From: Austropuccinia psidii
Lineage: Eukaryota; Basidiomycota; Pucciniomycetes; Pucciniales; Sphaerophragmiaceae
DNA length: 64,000 nucleotides
Assembly: GCA_023105745.1 (NCBI GenBank)
Contig: JALGQZ010000004.1
Coordinates: forward strand, 33,663,816 to 33,727,815
Direction of reading: 5' to 3'
A program made the translations under genes and the position numbers. Of the stretch, positions 29,777 to 42,454 are shown in pieces. The notes beneath the pieces are model-generated. The model ran no database searches and had not been told where the DNA came from. It saw only the letters and a program-made list of their open reading frames with translations. Each line of letters starts with the position of its first letter. Within the stretch, counting starts at the first letter, position 1.

Positions 29777-31410
29777 TGTCACAACCATGTGTAATCACCC
29801 CCCCAATGGGTGTTTATGGGAAATCTTGCCTGACTGCATTTTATGGCCAATTTGGCATGTCATTGGTTCTATGGCCAAGTGGACCTTTCTCATGGTTTAT
29901 GGAATTTGGGCCGTATCACCTTTTAGTGGCCACTTATGGCCTCAGGCCATACCCTGCAACCATCGGCCCTTTTGGCCAACACTCCACCTCACCCACCCCA
30001 GGCCAATACCTTTTTTTGGGCCTGGGGGTACATCTGATGTTCCAAGAGATTCTGTGAGCTTTAGCCATCCCCAGGGCCTTTGGCCCAACCCCTTAGATTA
30101 TGCCATCCAAGGCCTAAATAGCCTTCTTTGGCCATTTAGGCACCCTATGGCCTCTATGCCTGCAGGCCGTAATCCATGGTCCCAGTCCATGTGACCTTTA
30201 GGCCCCTTTTAGCCTAACTCAAATGAGACCAAGAGGGGCCAAGGGGGCCAGCCCCAAACCTAAAGGCCATGTGGACCCCAAACCACAAGTGGGCTGACCT
30301 GAGCCAATTTTGGCCCCCAATCTCAGCTTTCCCAAAAATGGCCAAAAGTACCTCAGAACCCAAATTGGCCATTTTCAACCCCTGGCCTCTGGAAACCACC
30401 AGAGCCACCATCTCAAGTGCAGAAAGCCTTGCCCTACCCTCAGGGAAAGGACACCCCTTCACCAAGGATTCAGGCATGGTGCATAAATGGTATAATATAC
30501 CACTATGCACCAATATTTTTCAGCAATCCAATGGTGATGTTTTCAGGAAAAAATTGTGCCATTCCAATGGGAGTCCCCAAATTCATCAACAATATCGAAG
30601 GAAGTCTTTTCATTTTTTCAGTCTTGCAATCCTTGGCGGCTACCAGAAGACCATTTGAAGACCCCAACCACCTGGCCCTGCAGGAGTTGGGTTGTATTTT
30701 CTTTCCAGGATTATTAAAAGGGTAATTTCAAGAGGTTATCAATAACTAAATCAGTTGTCAAGGCATCAAGTACTTCAGTATTCCTTTGACAGCTCAATTG
30801 GTCCATACAGGCAGTATTCAAGCAAACTGTATGGCCTTGGCCCTTTTGGGCCAATTAATATTCCACTGTAGGAATTCAATCACACAGTTGAATTCTCAAG
30901 ATGGCCAGATCTGTATTGACCCAAAACAGTCAATACAGCTGGGGATCAACCCTCCAGGATCAGTCTTCAGCTTTTCACATATACTGGCCACCCCTTCTTC
31001 CCTGGGGACTTTTTCCCCAGTTCGTTAATATATTGGATTTTTTTTATCCTTATTTTATTTTCATTTTTTAAATTGAATAGTGATAATCTTAATTCAAACA
31101 TTTGCACATTTTCTCCTTTGCCTGTCAGGGGATATTGGTGGTCACATCCTATACTAATTCCATTGTTCTTTCTGACAGGTTGAGACAGTGAATTGAGGAT
31201 TAATTTGGTTGGCTCTTTGGCTTTTGGCTTTCTTATTAGCTTAGCCATTGGTTTCCTTTTCTTTTATCTTTGGCAAACTTTTCTTTACTCTTATTCTTCC
31301 TTAAAGAAATTCATTCCTTTTTATTTCTTTATTCTTTTGAAGCCCTTCAAGTGAGTTCATTATTCCTGACTGCCAGGCCACACTTGCTTTCCACAAGAGC
31401 CCCTGTGACA
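29777..31410 (+). repeat. G1 3' LTR
   Basis: 1,634 bp from TGTCACAACC to AGCCCCTGTGACA, more than twice the length of the G2 and G3 LTRs. Its first ~950 bp are GC-rich and crowded with GGCC/TGGCCA words, unlike anything else in the window. The last ~550 bp resemble the other G LTRs, including the hairpin (31002-31020) next to AGTTCGTTAATA and the CCCTGTGACA end. ORFs in it (29736-30725) are compositional artefacts. Confidence 0.8.
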
Positions 31411-31544
31411 CATGGCCAGTTCTTTCTGCCACATATTTCTTTCATTTCAGTGTAAAATGGGCTAAACTGACCTCTCAATGCTGTTATCCAGTATTCTGAT
31501 GTACTTTCTACATCAATGAAAGGACCATAAATATCATGGATTAG
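31411..31544 (-). pseudogene. Possible copia-type integrase fragment
   Basis: Between the G1 LTR end and the D-type LTR. The minus strand reads LIHDIYGPFIDVESTSEYWI.., resembling the start of a Ty1/copia integrase core (H-x-D-x-x-G-P-F type). About 45 residues only and partly degenerate. It would be the host sequence that G1 inserted into. Confidence 0.35.
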
Positions 31545-32958
31545 TATCACCCTGTGACTCAAAACCAGAGCACAAGTGTGACAGCCAAAATACAATAAAC
31601 CAATTGTAGAGTAAAATACCACCAAAACATTGAACTGGAACAAAAAAAGCTCAAAAGATATCATATTAAACAGAAAAGCCACCCATTCCCAAATAGAAAA
31701 CTCTCATAGCCATAGGACAAAGAATTACAAATTTATTCCTCCTTAAAATAAGAGCTTATCATGAACTTTAAATTTCACCTTTCTTCTAAAATCAAGACAA
31801 AGACACCAGCCACATCAAATGGGTTTTCCAATTGAAGCTCCAAACCAGCTCTATCCAATGGTACTAGCCAAACTGAGCTAGCATAAAAACTACAAATGTT
31901 ATGTGCAAAACTAATCCAAGCAAGGGTGAATAAAATATTCACATGTCATCTAACTTCTACAGTTTTATTATGAGATTAATAAAGTGGGGTCATTTAGGAA
32001 AGATAGAAATAAGGAATATATGATGGCTCTCTCCATCTACTCATAGCCCATTACAAACCAAAGGTATTGAGGAAAGAAGCTCCATAGAGGATTTAAGAAA
32101 AATCCACTTGTGAATAATGGATATTAAAAATGACATAACTCCGCTATATTGAATGTTATCCATACCAAATGAGCTGCCTTTTTTCTACCTCATCCAGGGC
32201 TTGATAATTGACAAAACCTGAGCTCATTGTTTTGGAAAATGAACAGTTTATAGCAGTTTGAAGGCTCAAATCCCACAGTCAGGCCAATACACCTTTATTG
32301 TGGGGTACCTTTCCATATCTTTGAATATGAGGTGTCAATTCTACAAATGAGTTTCCTTATCCTTCAATAACTCATAGTTTGGTCAATATGTGGGACCCAT
32401 ACAGGTGCTGTACCGCCTTATATGCATCATACATGTCAGAAGAAGACTATTTTGTCCCCACATGAAATTTGTTTCCTTGTATTGGTGAAAAATGCCCAGA
32501 TGTGGTTTAAAAACCACATCTGAGCCAAAAGCGAGTTATACCAGCATGGTAAGAAGCACAAGCCAGTCCTTGGAAGTGAAAATCTTCCTCTTCCTATGTG
32601 CAAAGGTAAAGTGTACATCTGAATGCAGTTTCAGGATAAAATGGGACCTTTCTCTTTGCAAAAGAGGAATCCCCATTCCTGTCTTAAACTTCTATGTGGT
32701 AAAAATGTTTATCAACAGCTATACTCTTGGAAAATAATCAGTAATAGCCACAATATCAGTTGTTGTAGACTTCTATAATAATAAATGAATTATCAAAGCT
32801 GAATCCAGGGATTTCAATAGTGCTCACCACCATTATTCTTCAATATTAAATCCCTGAATATTAATATTGAACTATTTTTACTATTATTGTCCATGTCACA
32901 GTCATAGTTAAATCTTCATACACTTTTATTATCACCTTATCATCCACTCAGCCTGACA
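31545..32958 (+). repeat. Decayed D-family LTR
   Basis: Aligns along its whole length with the solo D LTR at 37601-39032: AACCAGAGCACAAG start region, CATAGTTTGGTCAATA middle, GTGCTCACCACCA and CAGCCTGACA end. First base pair of the TG end reads TA. No matching target duplication seen. No ORF. Confidence 0.75.
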
Positions 32959-33950
32959 TTTTGGTCGCATGGCTGTGTTTTTAACCTCATTTTTGGACTT
33001 TTTGGCACAAAAAGTGAGTAATATCTCTTATTCTTATATTAAAATTACCTCATTATTTTTTTTGGTGGGAAAATCATATTAATATAAAATATTTATATAA
33101 AAAAATCATGTATTATTATTTTTTTAGTGGTTTAAAATCATATAACATTGTGTTTTTATTGATCTTTTGATGTGGTAAGTTATAATTTCACCATTACAGT
33201 CTTATTTGGTCATGTTTTTTCATAAAAAGACACCAATCACCTGTATTATTCTTTATCTCAAATGATACTTCTTTACTGTAGATTATAGTTTCAAAGGCGT
33301 GGTTGGTCACATTGATAATTTTAATGGTCCATTACAGAACCACTTTTAAGATTATTCTTGTTCATTAAAGGACAATCTGTGAGATATTTGGGATAAAACA
33401 GTAGACCAAAAATCCACAAAACAGTATTTTTGGGTTATTATTGATGATTTCAATGACATGTAATGATTCAGGGGTACATTAAACATACATATTGTATCAG
33501 AGGCCATTCTTAGCTGTGAAAAAAGCATATTAAAAGTTCTTAGCTGACATAAGTCCTAATCCTTTTTTTGGTAGAAATAAACTTTATACCTTGAGAAACT
33601 AAGTCACAGGGCAATACACTAGTGGCACCCTCAGACACAGAGATAAATAAGGGCAAAGGGAAGAGGCACAGCTAAATCCTCACATTCAACAAAAGATGGG
33701 CACCAATTGGCTCCAGAGGACTAGAGAACCATAAACCCTTGCATCCATACATGGTAAACCAAGCTTGATAACCTTTACAGGGAAGATTACTAAAATTAAC
33801 CCAGTTGTAACCTCTAAAGGAAGATTTCCTAAAGAAGCTGAAAACAAATTCAAAAATGGCACATTCAAAGATGAATACACTAATAAAATAATGTTTTTGA
33901 CTTCCTCAAAATACTAATATCTCCCCTATAAAACTCAGGAACCTTGGAAT
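32959..33950. other. AT-rich stretch without recognisable gene
   Basis: Short homopolymer-rich segments and no open frame longer than about 65 codons. It may be decayed LTR or leader of E3, but I could not align it with confidence. Confidence 0.4.
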
Positions 33951-35960
33951 CCCAAAGAAGGAGCCAGAAGACAGATCAGGGGATGGACAACATGCTTTCA
34001 TTTACCTTCCAATTCAACAGGAACCTCAAACCAGATTAGTGGAATCATATGTATAAATTTCCTCAGCTCCACAAACTGCTCAAAGATGTATTCCAATGGA
34101 GCATCGACAACAAGAGGTTCAACCTAGATTCACACTAGGAAAGCTTCCAGGAGATATTACACAAAGATATTTCCTTCAAAGACCTTATGGGAAGAACCAA
34201 AGGCTGGAATCCCAACAGGAATTTCAAAATACCAGAAGAAAGGGAAGCCAGGATAAAGGGGAATCAAGCCACTATCCAAGCCATCAAAGAAAAATTTAAC
34301 CAGAAAGAGCATACTCTGACTCCTTAAGGCTAACATGGAGTAAACCAACCAGACGCCCCAGTTGCTCTACACCACTCAAGCACCAACAGATCCATGGCCA
34401 TGATTCACCATTATTCACAATCCCAGGTAGTTTGCCAAGAAGAAAAGGATCAAAGGGAAAGACCAAGACTTCCTTCAACAAAAGGCAGAGAGAGTCAGAC
34501 CCAATGATCCAGAACCTTCTGGACTTAGTAAGAGAAGTACATAAGAGCTAGAAATAAATGTAAATACACCTGATAGAATCAGTAAAGCTACCATTACGAA
34601 TGATATTTCCCCGTAGAATGAAAACAATGTTGTTAGACCTGAGATTAAAATTAACAGAAATAAACTGTGGTTAAAAATGTCCCAATTTTCTGAACAAATT
34701 CAAAAATAGTTTGAAAGGCTTCATTTAAGCAATCTAAGCTTACAATAGTTAATAAATGTACAAAAAAGAATTTTTATACTCTTCTAGAAGGCTATACTAA
34801 ACAAAGTATAAGCTCAGAAGAAACCAGAAAAAGACTACACAAAGTCTTAGAGGAGCAATACCACTGCAAGAGGGACAGGGAATACCTGCATCAATATATA
34901 AAGAGCATTTTTTAATGCCTTCCAAATATACAACCCTAAATACAGGGCCATGTCTTTAGCACTGCTGCACACCTTTGATAAGACATGAAACCAGATTCCC
35001 CAATGGAGAGTAAGTACAGATCCCCATCACAATACCAGGATGAATACAATACGGCTTATTCACAGAAAGAATCCATGAAAAACATTCCAGAAGCTATAAG
35101 TTGGCCAAAATTCTCTGGTTCAGCAGAATATGATCATATTGATCTCATTGATTATATTTATGGACTCTTCATTGATTTACCAAACATACCAGACTACTAA
35201 ATACATCTATACTGAAAAAATAATTCAAAGGAAATGCTGTTATATGGTACACAAAAATGAAAGAAATCAATGGAAGGAGAAAATGGCCATTGTTGAAGAG
35301 TCAAATTATTTGGAAGTAAAGAAATGCAACTTGGATATGGCAAAAGACTATATCATTTGGAAATGACAAATACTCGGGGGACTAAGATCTTCATCAGTGC
35401 TGTTGTAAGAAGTATAAAAGACTTAAAGAAATTTATCCCAATATGAACATTCAAATGGGGAATGAAAAACTCCAAAAAAACTTGCCAGGGGAGCTACTTC
35501 ATGCAGTGTAATACAGGGGAAACCAGAACTTCACCCTAGATGATATTGCCAATACCTTAGAAGTAAGAAAAAGGAAAAATATAGATAAGTATTCCCTGTA
35601 TAAAGGAAACAGTTTTAGAGAGAAACAGCCTTTCAGGGTTGACAAAAGAGAAAAACCCACAGAAAAAGTGGAAGAAGTGACTAAAAAGAAGAACTATTGT
35701 CACAATTTTGGGTCAAAGAATCAAGATTCTGACAAATTTTCAAAGGAAAAAAAACAAATTCATGCCATTGAAAAAGTCCCAGAGGAAGAAAACCAAGGAG
35801 GGGATTGTGAATCTGACTCTATGGGTGATGCCATCAGGGAAATCCCTGAGAGGGTAAATATCTAATATAGGAATTCCTGGTGGAGTACCAAGAGGAAACC
35901 CAGTTAGAAATTCAGGACATAAAGTTGGAATAAAGATTACCACAACACAGTAAAAAAAAG
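33951..35960 (+). pseudogene. gag: E3 gag remnant
   Basis: Heavily decayed gag of the E family on the + strand. Gln/Pro-rich N-terminal text near 34000-34300. Near 34985-35200 the block IPEAISWPKFSGSAEYDHID matches the E1 block APQLKEWPTFTGEGEYDHMS. A Lys/Glu-rich stretch with CHNFGSKNQDSDKF (35668 on) sits where E1 has its zinc knuckle. Many stops and frameshifts. Confidence 0.7.
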
Positions 35961-37600
35961 CTTGTGGAAGCAAACACAAAATTCACACAAATTCCTAGTA
36001 ACACCAACTAAAGGAATGAAAGACATTAATGGGACAGCCAATAAGATGAGTGTTCATGTTGACAATTCTCAAAAACCACCAATCATTGACAGTAGAGAAC
36101 ACAGCTCAATAGTGGCAACCGAATATCTGGACAAGCACTTTTGAAATTAGGAAAACCAATTCTTACCAGCTAGAGAAAACAATTTCATAATTGCATAATG
36201 TAATATGAAATGAATTGAGACTGTTATCAAGGAAATAATAATAGTCCCCAGGAAAGGTCATATCAGACTAAACTCAGATTTTATAGTGCTCCAATATTGC
36301 CACATCCAAGGGTTCCTACTAGGAAAAAATTACAAGATAATCTATGGGATTGACATTTACAATAGCAAGAATAGGATTTTTACCGTAGGTACCCACTAGG
36401 CATAGGAAATTTCAGTTGATATATACCAGTTGTCTAACAAAGACCCCTTTCAAAAACTACTAAATGAATTCAAAAAGGAAAAATTCAGTTCCAACCTCAC
36501 TAGTAAAAAAATTAGTTTTCTAGAAACTTTGAGGAAGAATAGAGCAGACTTTTCCGTAGGGGAAGATCCCTTAGGCAAAATCAGAGGCCATGATTTAGAG
36601 CTCTATCTATTTGTGGAAAGTCCCTACCCACAAATGTTCAGAAGAGATCCATACCCAGGAAGCCTGGAAACTAGTAAATAAATTTAAAAAAATTAGATGA
36701 ACTACTAAATGTGGATGTCATCAGAAAGGTTGGACATAATGAAATAGTGGAAGTAGCAACCCTGTCCTGATCACCTGGAATGATATAAAATCTAGATTGT
36801 GTGGACATTTCAGATTACTGAACAACTACACAAAGGCTGAAAGGTAACCTATACGACAGATAAAACATGCCTTAAATAAAATGGCAAAAGCTAAATACAT
36901 TACGGAGGTGGATTTTATGTAAGTAATTCACCAAAATGAAGGAAAAGAAAGCTCTATGAAGTTACTAGGAATCATATTCTCTAAGGGTATATATGAGTAA
37001 ACCAGGATGCCATTTGACTTCAAAAATGCACCAGGCCACTCTTAAAGAATGATGGACACAATATTTCAAGAAGGAATATTGGAATGCCTGATGGTAGTAT
37101 ATAGTTATGACATCATTATATACTCAGGAAGCTTTGAAGACTATGTGGAATACATATACAGAGTCCTGAGCAAAGGCACACCCATAAATCTGAAAAGTTC
37201 CCTTGAGAAGTTTTTTTTAGCCCAAGAATTATTAGCACTGAGAAATAAGGTTTCAGGCCTTTTCCTGGGAATAGATCAGAACAAATGAGGAGCAGTGCTG
37301 CAAATTCCAGTACCAAAGAATGTCAAAGTGATACAATTTTTACTTTTTTTTGATAGCTACTAAGTTGACAAGATTGGATATTTTGCCCACATAACTAGCA
37401 GCTTATACAAGTTTGTTTAGTATAAGCAAACTACACTTCACTCAAGACTTTTCTCAATGTGAAGACTGCCAATAGACACATTTTGGGACAGAAAATAGAT
37501 ATCCAAAAGCATAGAGGCAGTGTGATCAGCATATACAAGTAGGGAAAAAGGCCCACTCATGCAGATGGCCTCAGTAGATGCCCACTGGACAATGACAAAA
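35961..37600 (+). pseudogene. pol: E3 protease, RT and RNase H remnant
   Basis: E-family pol text in several frames: linker and retropepsin region 35962-36400; [13 protein letters not shown] ADFSVGEDPLGKIRGHDLEL at about 36540; RT fragments to about 37300, where the active-site region reads YSYDIIIYS instead of YIDDIIVFS; and an end of RNase H at ADGLSR (about 37560). It is interrupted at 37601 by the D solo LTR and continues at 39033. Confidence 0.75.
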
Positions 37601-39032
37601 TGTCAGCCTGCAACTCAAAGCCAGAGCACAAGCATGAAAGCCACATATCATAAACCAATTGTAAAGCCACAATACCACCAAAACATGGAGCTGAGCCAAA
37701 TCAGCTCAAATGGTATTAAAAGAAATAGAAAGCCAGCCCTTTCCAAATGCACAAGAGCCATTATCATAGGAAAAGGAATAACAAATTTATTCCTGCTCAA
37801 AGTTGTTGCTGAGCATAAACCTTATTTGCACCTCTCATCTGAAATTTGGAGGAGGAGGCTTAACCCCATCAAATGGGTATTCAAATTGAAGCGCTACGTC
37901 AGGGCTATCCAATTGTACTAGCTAAATTGAGCTTGCATGGGAACTAGAGGAGTCATGGCCAAAATAGGGTCAAATAAGGGTGAAAAAATTATTCACCTCC
38001 CACCTAACTTCTACAGTTTTAGTGAGAGATACCTAAAGTGGGGTATTTTTGGAAAGCGTACAATCAGGGCTATCTGACGGTGCAATCAATCTCCCCATAT
38101 CTCATCTAGAAGAAAAGCTATGGGGCAAACAAGCTCCATACAGATTTCAAGCAAATAATTCATATGTACAAAAGTCTTGTACATGGCATAACTTTGCCAT
38201 ATTTAATGATAGCCATATCAAATGAGGTACCATTGTGTAGAACACATCAAGAGTTACAAAATGCACCAACTGTGATCTTGATATCTCAAAAAATGACAAA
38301 TTTATGGCAGTTGTAAGGTCAAAATCCCACAGTTAGACCCATACAGCCGTACTGTGGGGTAATCTCCCATATTTATGGTGATGAGGTGTCAAAAAGACAA
38401 ATAATCCTGTTTATACTTCAATACCTCATAGTTTGGTCAATACTGGGGTCCTTTAAAGGTTTTCTACAGCATTCTATGCGTCAAACACATCAGAAGAGGT
38501 CTATGTGGTCCCAAAATGAACTTTTTCACCCCTTATTAGTGAAAACTCCCCAGATGTGGTTTTAAAACCACATCCTGGTCCAATACAGCTTGTACAGGCC
38601 TTGTGAAAACCACAACCCAGTCCTTGGAAGTGAAAAATATTCTTTTCCCCTATGGGAAAAGGTCTAGAAGACTTTTTCACCCTGTTTAGGATAAAAACGG
38701 GCCTTTTCTCCACCAGAAAAGGTTTCCTCATCCTTCTCTTGAGTTTATACATAGAGCAACTGTCAAAAAAAGCTATACTATTGGTAAATAGTGGGGTTAT
38801 ATTCAAATTTGAGTATTTTAGTTCTATGATAGTAACCCAACTGGTAAGACTGCAACCAGGGCTTTCAACAGTGCTCACCACCACTATTTTATAATATTAA
38901 AGCCCTTATTACTCCATTTCAAACTTTTATTATCTATAAATCGACCACTTTTCAATCGATTTTACTGTGTCACAGTCATAGTTAAAGTTGTAAATGGCCT
39001 TATTACACCTTCATCATAGACTCAGCCTGACA
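37601..39032 (+). mobile_element. Solo LTR of family D
   Basis: 1,432 bp, from TGTCAGCCTGCAACTC to CTCAGCCTGACA (6 bp inverted ends TGTCAG/CTGACA), with a perfect 5 bp duplication CAAAA at 37596-37600 and 39033-39037. Inserted in E3 pol just after the RNase H ADGLSR block. Non-coding; rich in CCACAGT/ACTGTGG-type inverted words. The element type that made it is unknown. Confidence 0.88.
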
Positions 39033-39855
39033 CAAAAGAAATCAAGGTTACTAATCAGAAGTGGCTGCCAAATTTACTATCCATTTTATAGAAATAGATT
39101 GGGAGAATAACTCCAGATTCTCTGTTTGGAAACCCGGAGTGGTATCACAGATACTTATCAAATTGGATCAGACAAGACAGAAACCACTATATTGGGGATA
39201 ATCTCCTCTTATCTCCATCACAAATTTTCAAAATTAGCTAACAAATATTATTCCAAACACAAACAGTGTAGCAGATCTTTGCAGCTCCTCCAAAAAACAG
39301 CTGCCAGAAACTGGAATGTCAGTTAGAGGAGGCCTGGTTGAGGTATTTCAAGGACAATAAATATTTCCTTACACATGGACTCCTTTATCACAGAGAAAAG
39401 TGAACCAGATCCCTCACAGGGATATGCAGAGACAACATCTCATAATCCTTAAAGAATGCCATGACTGCCCCTACATGGGCCACTTGAGCAAATATAGGAC
39501 CCAACAGAGGGTATCAAGCACATCTGTTTGGCCACAGTGGAAAGTAGAGCTGCGTGAATACATCAATGCTTGTGAAAGATTCCAGAAGAAAACCAGGGAA
39601 CATGTGAATAATTATGGGATGTTCCAGCACATAGAGGAACCTAAACACCCATGGGAAACCAAAAACATAGACTAGGTAACAAGAGTTGTCCCAGGAGGAA
39701 ATAAAAACCTCAATTCTTCCCTTGTCTTTTTAGAAAGGTATAGGAAAATCTTTTTCTTTCTACCCTCCCAAAAATAGGATACAATTATGGATACAGAATC
39801 ATTATTCTGAAAGAACATCATACCTACATGTAAATTCCTTCAAATAATCAATTGT
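39033..39855 (+). pseudogene. pol: E3 integrase remnant
   Basis: Continuation of E3 pol after the solo LTR. Zinc-binding region LKECHDCPYMGHLSKYRTQQ .. VWPQWKVELREY (39400-39590) followed by MFQHIEEPKHPWE (E1: MIQIQEPKSPWE). It ends shortly after the first part of the core domain and is joined to an LTR end at about 39856, so the rest of pol and most of the 3' LTR are deleted. Confidence 0.75.
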
Positions 39856-40392
39856 CACCAACAAGTAAGTATTAGTTAAAAGCTATTCTTAAGTGTTTTA
39901 AATCTTTCAGAATCAATTAGAAAGACGTGAAATCCTAGAATCCAACTATATATTGTTGTAATACTGTTATAAATACATTTTGATCCATTAAATCCACAAT
40001 TCTACATCAAATCTCTCTATCTAATCTTTCAATAAGCTCTTTGGAATATTAGTGAGTGATTTATCGTTAATTCTTAAAGTTTTTCTCCAAAAAATTAGTT
40101 TTCTTTAAGAATTATATTTAAAATTATTCTTGCAAAAGATAATTATATATTAAAATAATTTTATTATTTTAATAAAAGAAGTTTTATTATTAAAATCTTC
40201 TTGTAATTGATTCTTGTGGACAATTACTGCTCACTGTTAAAATCACTAGTAGTGTTTGACACGTGAAAGAAATAATTCTTTAATTATTTAATTGTGGTTA
40301 TAATAATATTTTATTATTATATTTCATAAGAACAGACATAGTACTGTTGATTCATAGTAATATTATCACCAGTTTCATAGTCAAATATTACA
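39856..40392 (+). repeat. E-type LTR, 3' end fragment
   Basis: About 540 bp matching the right end of the solo LTR (about 1544-2076), ending CATAGTCAAATATTACA. Probably the remaining end of the E3 3' LTR after deletion. Confidence 0.8.
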
Positions 40393-40964
40393 AGATAAAA
40401 CATCTGTAGTTGATAAAAGGCTTGAGGGAAGAAACCATGATTAGTGGAAAGGCATAAGATGGGAGGTAGTGAATAAATTTTCTTTAAAAAAGGAGCGAGT
40501 CAAATGAAGACTAATAAATAAGACCAAAGCTTCCATAAAAACAACAAAGGCACAAACACTTGATACATTTCTTAAGTGAGAAACCCACCAACAAAGGTAT
40601 TTTTTGTTGAAAAATCTCAAAATTAGCTGATCAATGTGTAAACGTATCCTATGCTCTTCTGTGGTTTTGACTGAAAATGTTTGAAACACACAGTAAAGAG
40701 TCCTTTTATGGCTCTACAATCCATTAGAAATCTTCATGAAGTTTTCAAAACCAAACAAACCTTTTACATTTTTTTATTAGTCAAAGAAATACTCAAATGA
40801 AAGGACAGTGTCCCCTTTGTGTAATACTCATGTGCATGCACTGTTTGTAGCAGATTTTAGACACTGATGTATTTCACAAAAGTGTGCACACCCCCATGTT
40901 AATGTCCAGGTGACGTATGCAGCCGTACATCACCTGATTTCCGGGGGTGGGGTTTTCATTTGTG
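40393..40964. other. Unassigned sequence
   Basis: No retroelement match recognised. One minus-strand open segment (40441-40689, about 80 codons, hydrophobic, with a possible TTTTCAG acceptor just upstream in its own sense) could be a relic exon; I do not recognise it. Confidence 0.35.
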
Positions 40965-41274
40965 CTTTGGAAAATCATTATTACTATAATACACCAATTT
41001 ATTTTCCTTTTCTCCTGGTTAAAAAGCACCAGCATTCATGGCAAAGTGCTTTTTTTTTGAACTGGCTAGCCATATTAGCTCTTGAATGCATACACACGTG
41101 CAGAGTGTGGAAATACCTATTTAGCTCTGACTTATGGGGGGATTCTTGCCATGTTTTTACCCCAAGAAACGGAGAAAACAGGGTTTCTTTTCTTTTGGCG
41201 GTTTCTTCAACTGTGTTCCTGTAAAAAGTTTCTTTTCCGCCTAGAAATAGGATTTTGGAGGGTATTGAGCCATC

Positions 41275-41353
41275 ATACAATGGAAGGAATCAAACCCCTG
41301 ACCTCATGATTATATACTAACATTCAAGTGCTCTTCCACGAGGCTACAGTGCC
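41275..41353 (-). pseudogene. tRNA-Asn-like pseudogene
   Basis: 79 nt copy of the tRNA at 43633-43711 with many substitutions: D-arm CCTCGTGGAAGAGC, anticodon region ATGTTAG, T-loop GTTTGATT, acceptor 3' strand CATTGTA no longer pairing fully. Minus strand, in the left arm of unit 1. Confidence 0.6.
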
Positions 41354-42375
41354 TTGGATTAAAATCAACAGCATATTTTGGACACATAAGTTGAAGCTTT
41401 ATTAAAGTACAAATTTTGGTTAGAAAACTAAATTTTGCAGTACGGCCTTACTTTTCAGTATTTTACCCACATTCAGTATCATGAATAAGTTGATATTCCA
41501 TAATTAGCACTGAAAAGTGTGAAACTCAAAGGTGTACTATGTTCCCCAAGAACCTTTTCCCCTTAATCATATTCCTCTTTCTTCCAGAATGTTGGGATTA
41601 TATATGTTCTGAAATCAAATAAAAGGCAGCTTTGTTTCTTATAGCTGGTGAAAATATCCCTTTTTTTATCTTCCGTTCACTATCATTGTGATAGAAAGAA
41701 ATGTATAAGATTGCAAGAGCTTCAGAGTGATCTCGTGTCACCGGTGTTACCTGTTGGTTATGTATGAGATAGTATTTTGAAAAGCTCACACATGTAGGGG
41801 TATTTAATAATTCAGATCATTGAAACATTTTGAAGGATGGTTGAATCTTTGGAGTACAGATTTAATTTTGACCACACAGAAATAAAATTCTTCACCAAGG
41901 TATGAAGTACAAGGGAAACAAGGCTTGATCCTATTTTTTCGTTCTATTCCAGAAATATGAGACAGCCTTTTTGGACTTTTATTTAAAGAGAATTAATATT
42001 TAATATATCTACAAGGATTATTTGATTCAAATTTTGCTAACAAACCAGTTCATACGTGATAAAGCAAATATAAAAAAAAGGAAAGAATATTCCAGTTATA
42101 AGACAAAACCTTTCCTTTAATTTGATTGAAGAGAATATATTTCATTCCAAAATTCATGAAAAACAGGCATATAATGAAGCAGCAAAGATTCATGGGGAAC
42201 ATAGTAGACTTCAAATTTCCACGTTTTTTCAGTGAAAATTACGGATTCTCAATGTATTCATGATCCTCAATGGGGGCAAAATACAGGAAAAGGAGTTGAG
42301 CTTTGATAACCAAAATACATCCTTTCATAAAATTCCGACTTATGTTTCCAAAAACTGTTATCTATTTTAATCCAA

Positions 42376-42454
42376 GGCACTGTAGCCTAGTGGTAGAGCG
42401 CGTGACTGTTAATATGCAATCATGAGGTCGGGGGTTCGATTCCTTCCTGTGTCT
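42376..42454 (+). tRNA. tRNA-Asn(GTT)-like gene, with 7-nt intron
   Basis: 79 nt. Acceptor GGCACTG, D-arm AGCCTAGTGGTAGAGC, anticodon stem CGTGA/TCATG around CTGTTAATATGCAA (anticodon GTT with a 7-nt insertion after position 37), T-arm GGGGGTTCGATTCCTTC. One mismatch in the acceptor 3' strand (CTGTGTC), so its activity is doubtful. Pol III box B GGTTCGATTCC is intact. Confidence 0.55.

Noticed and set aside
29736..30725. Several overlapping ORFs in the G1 LTR
   Set aside because: Stops are rare there because of high GC; no homology or codon structure, and the region is LTR.
33056..33080. PPT-like TTTTTTTTGGTGGGAAAA as the end of an E-type element
   Set aside because: No LTR start follows it and no coding region precedes it.
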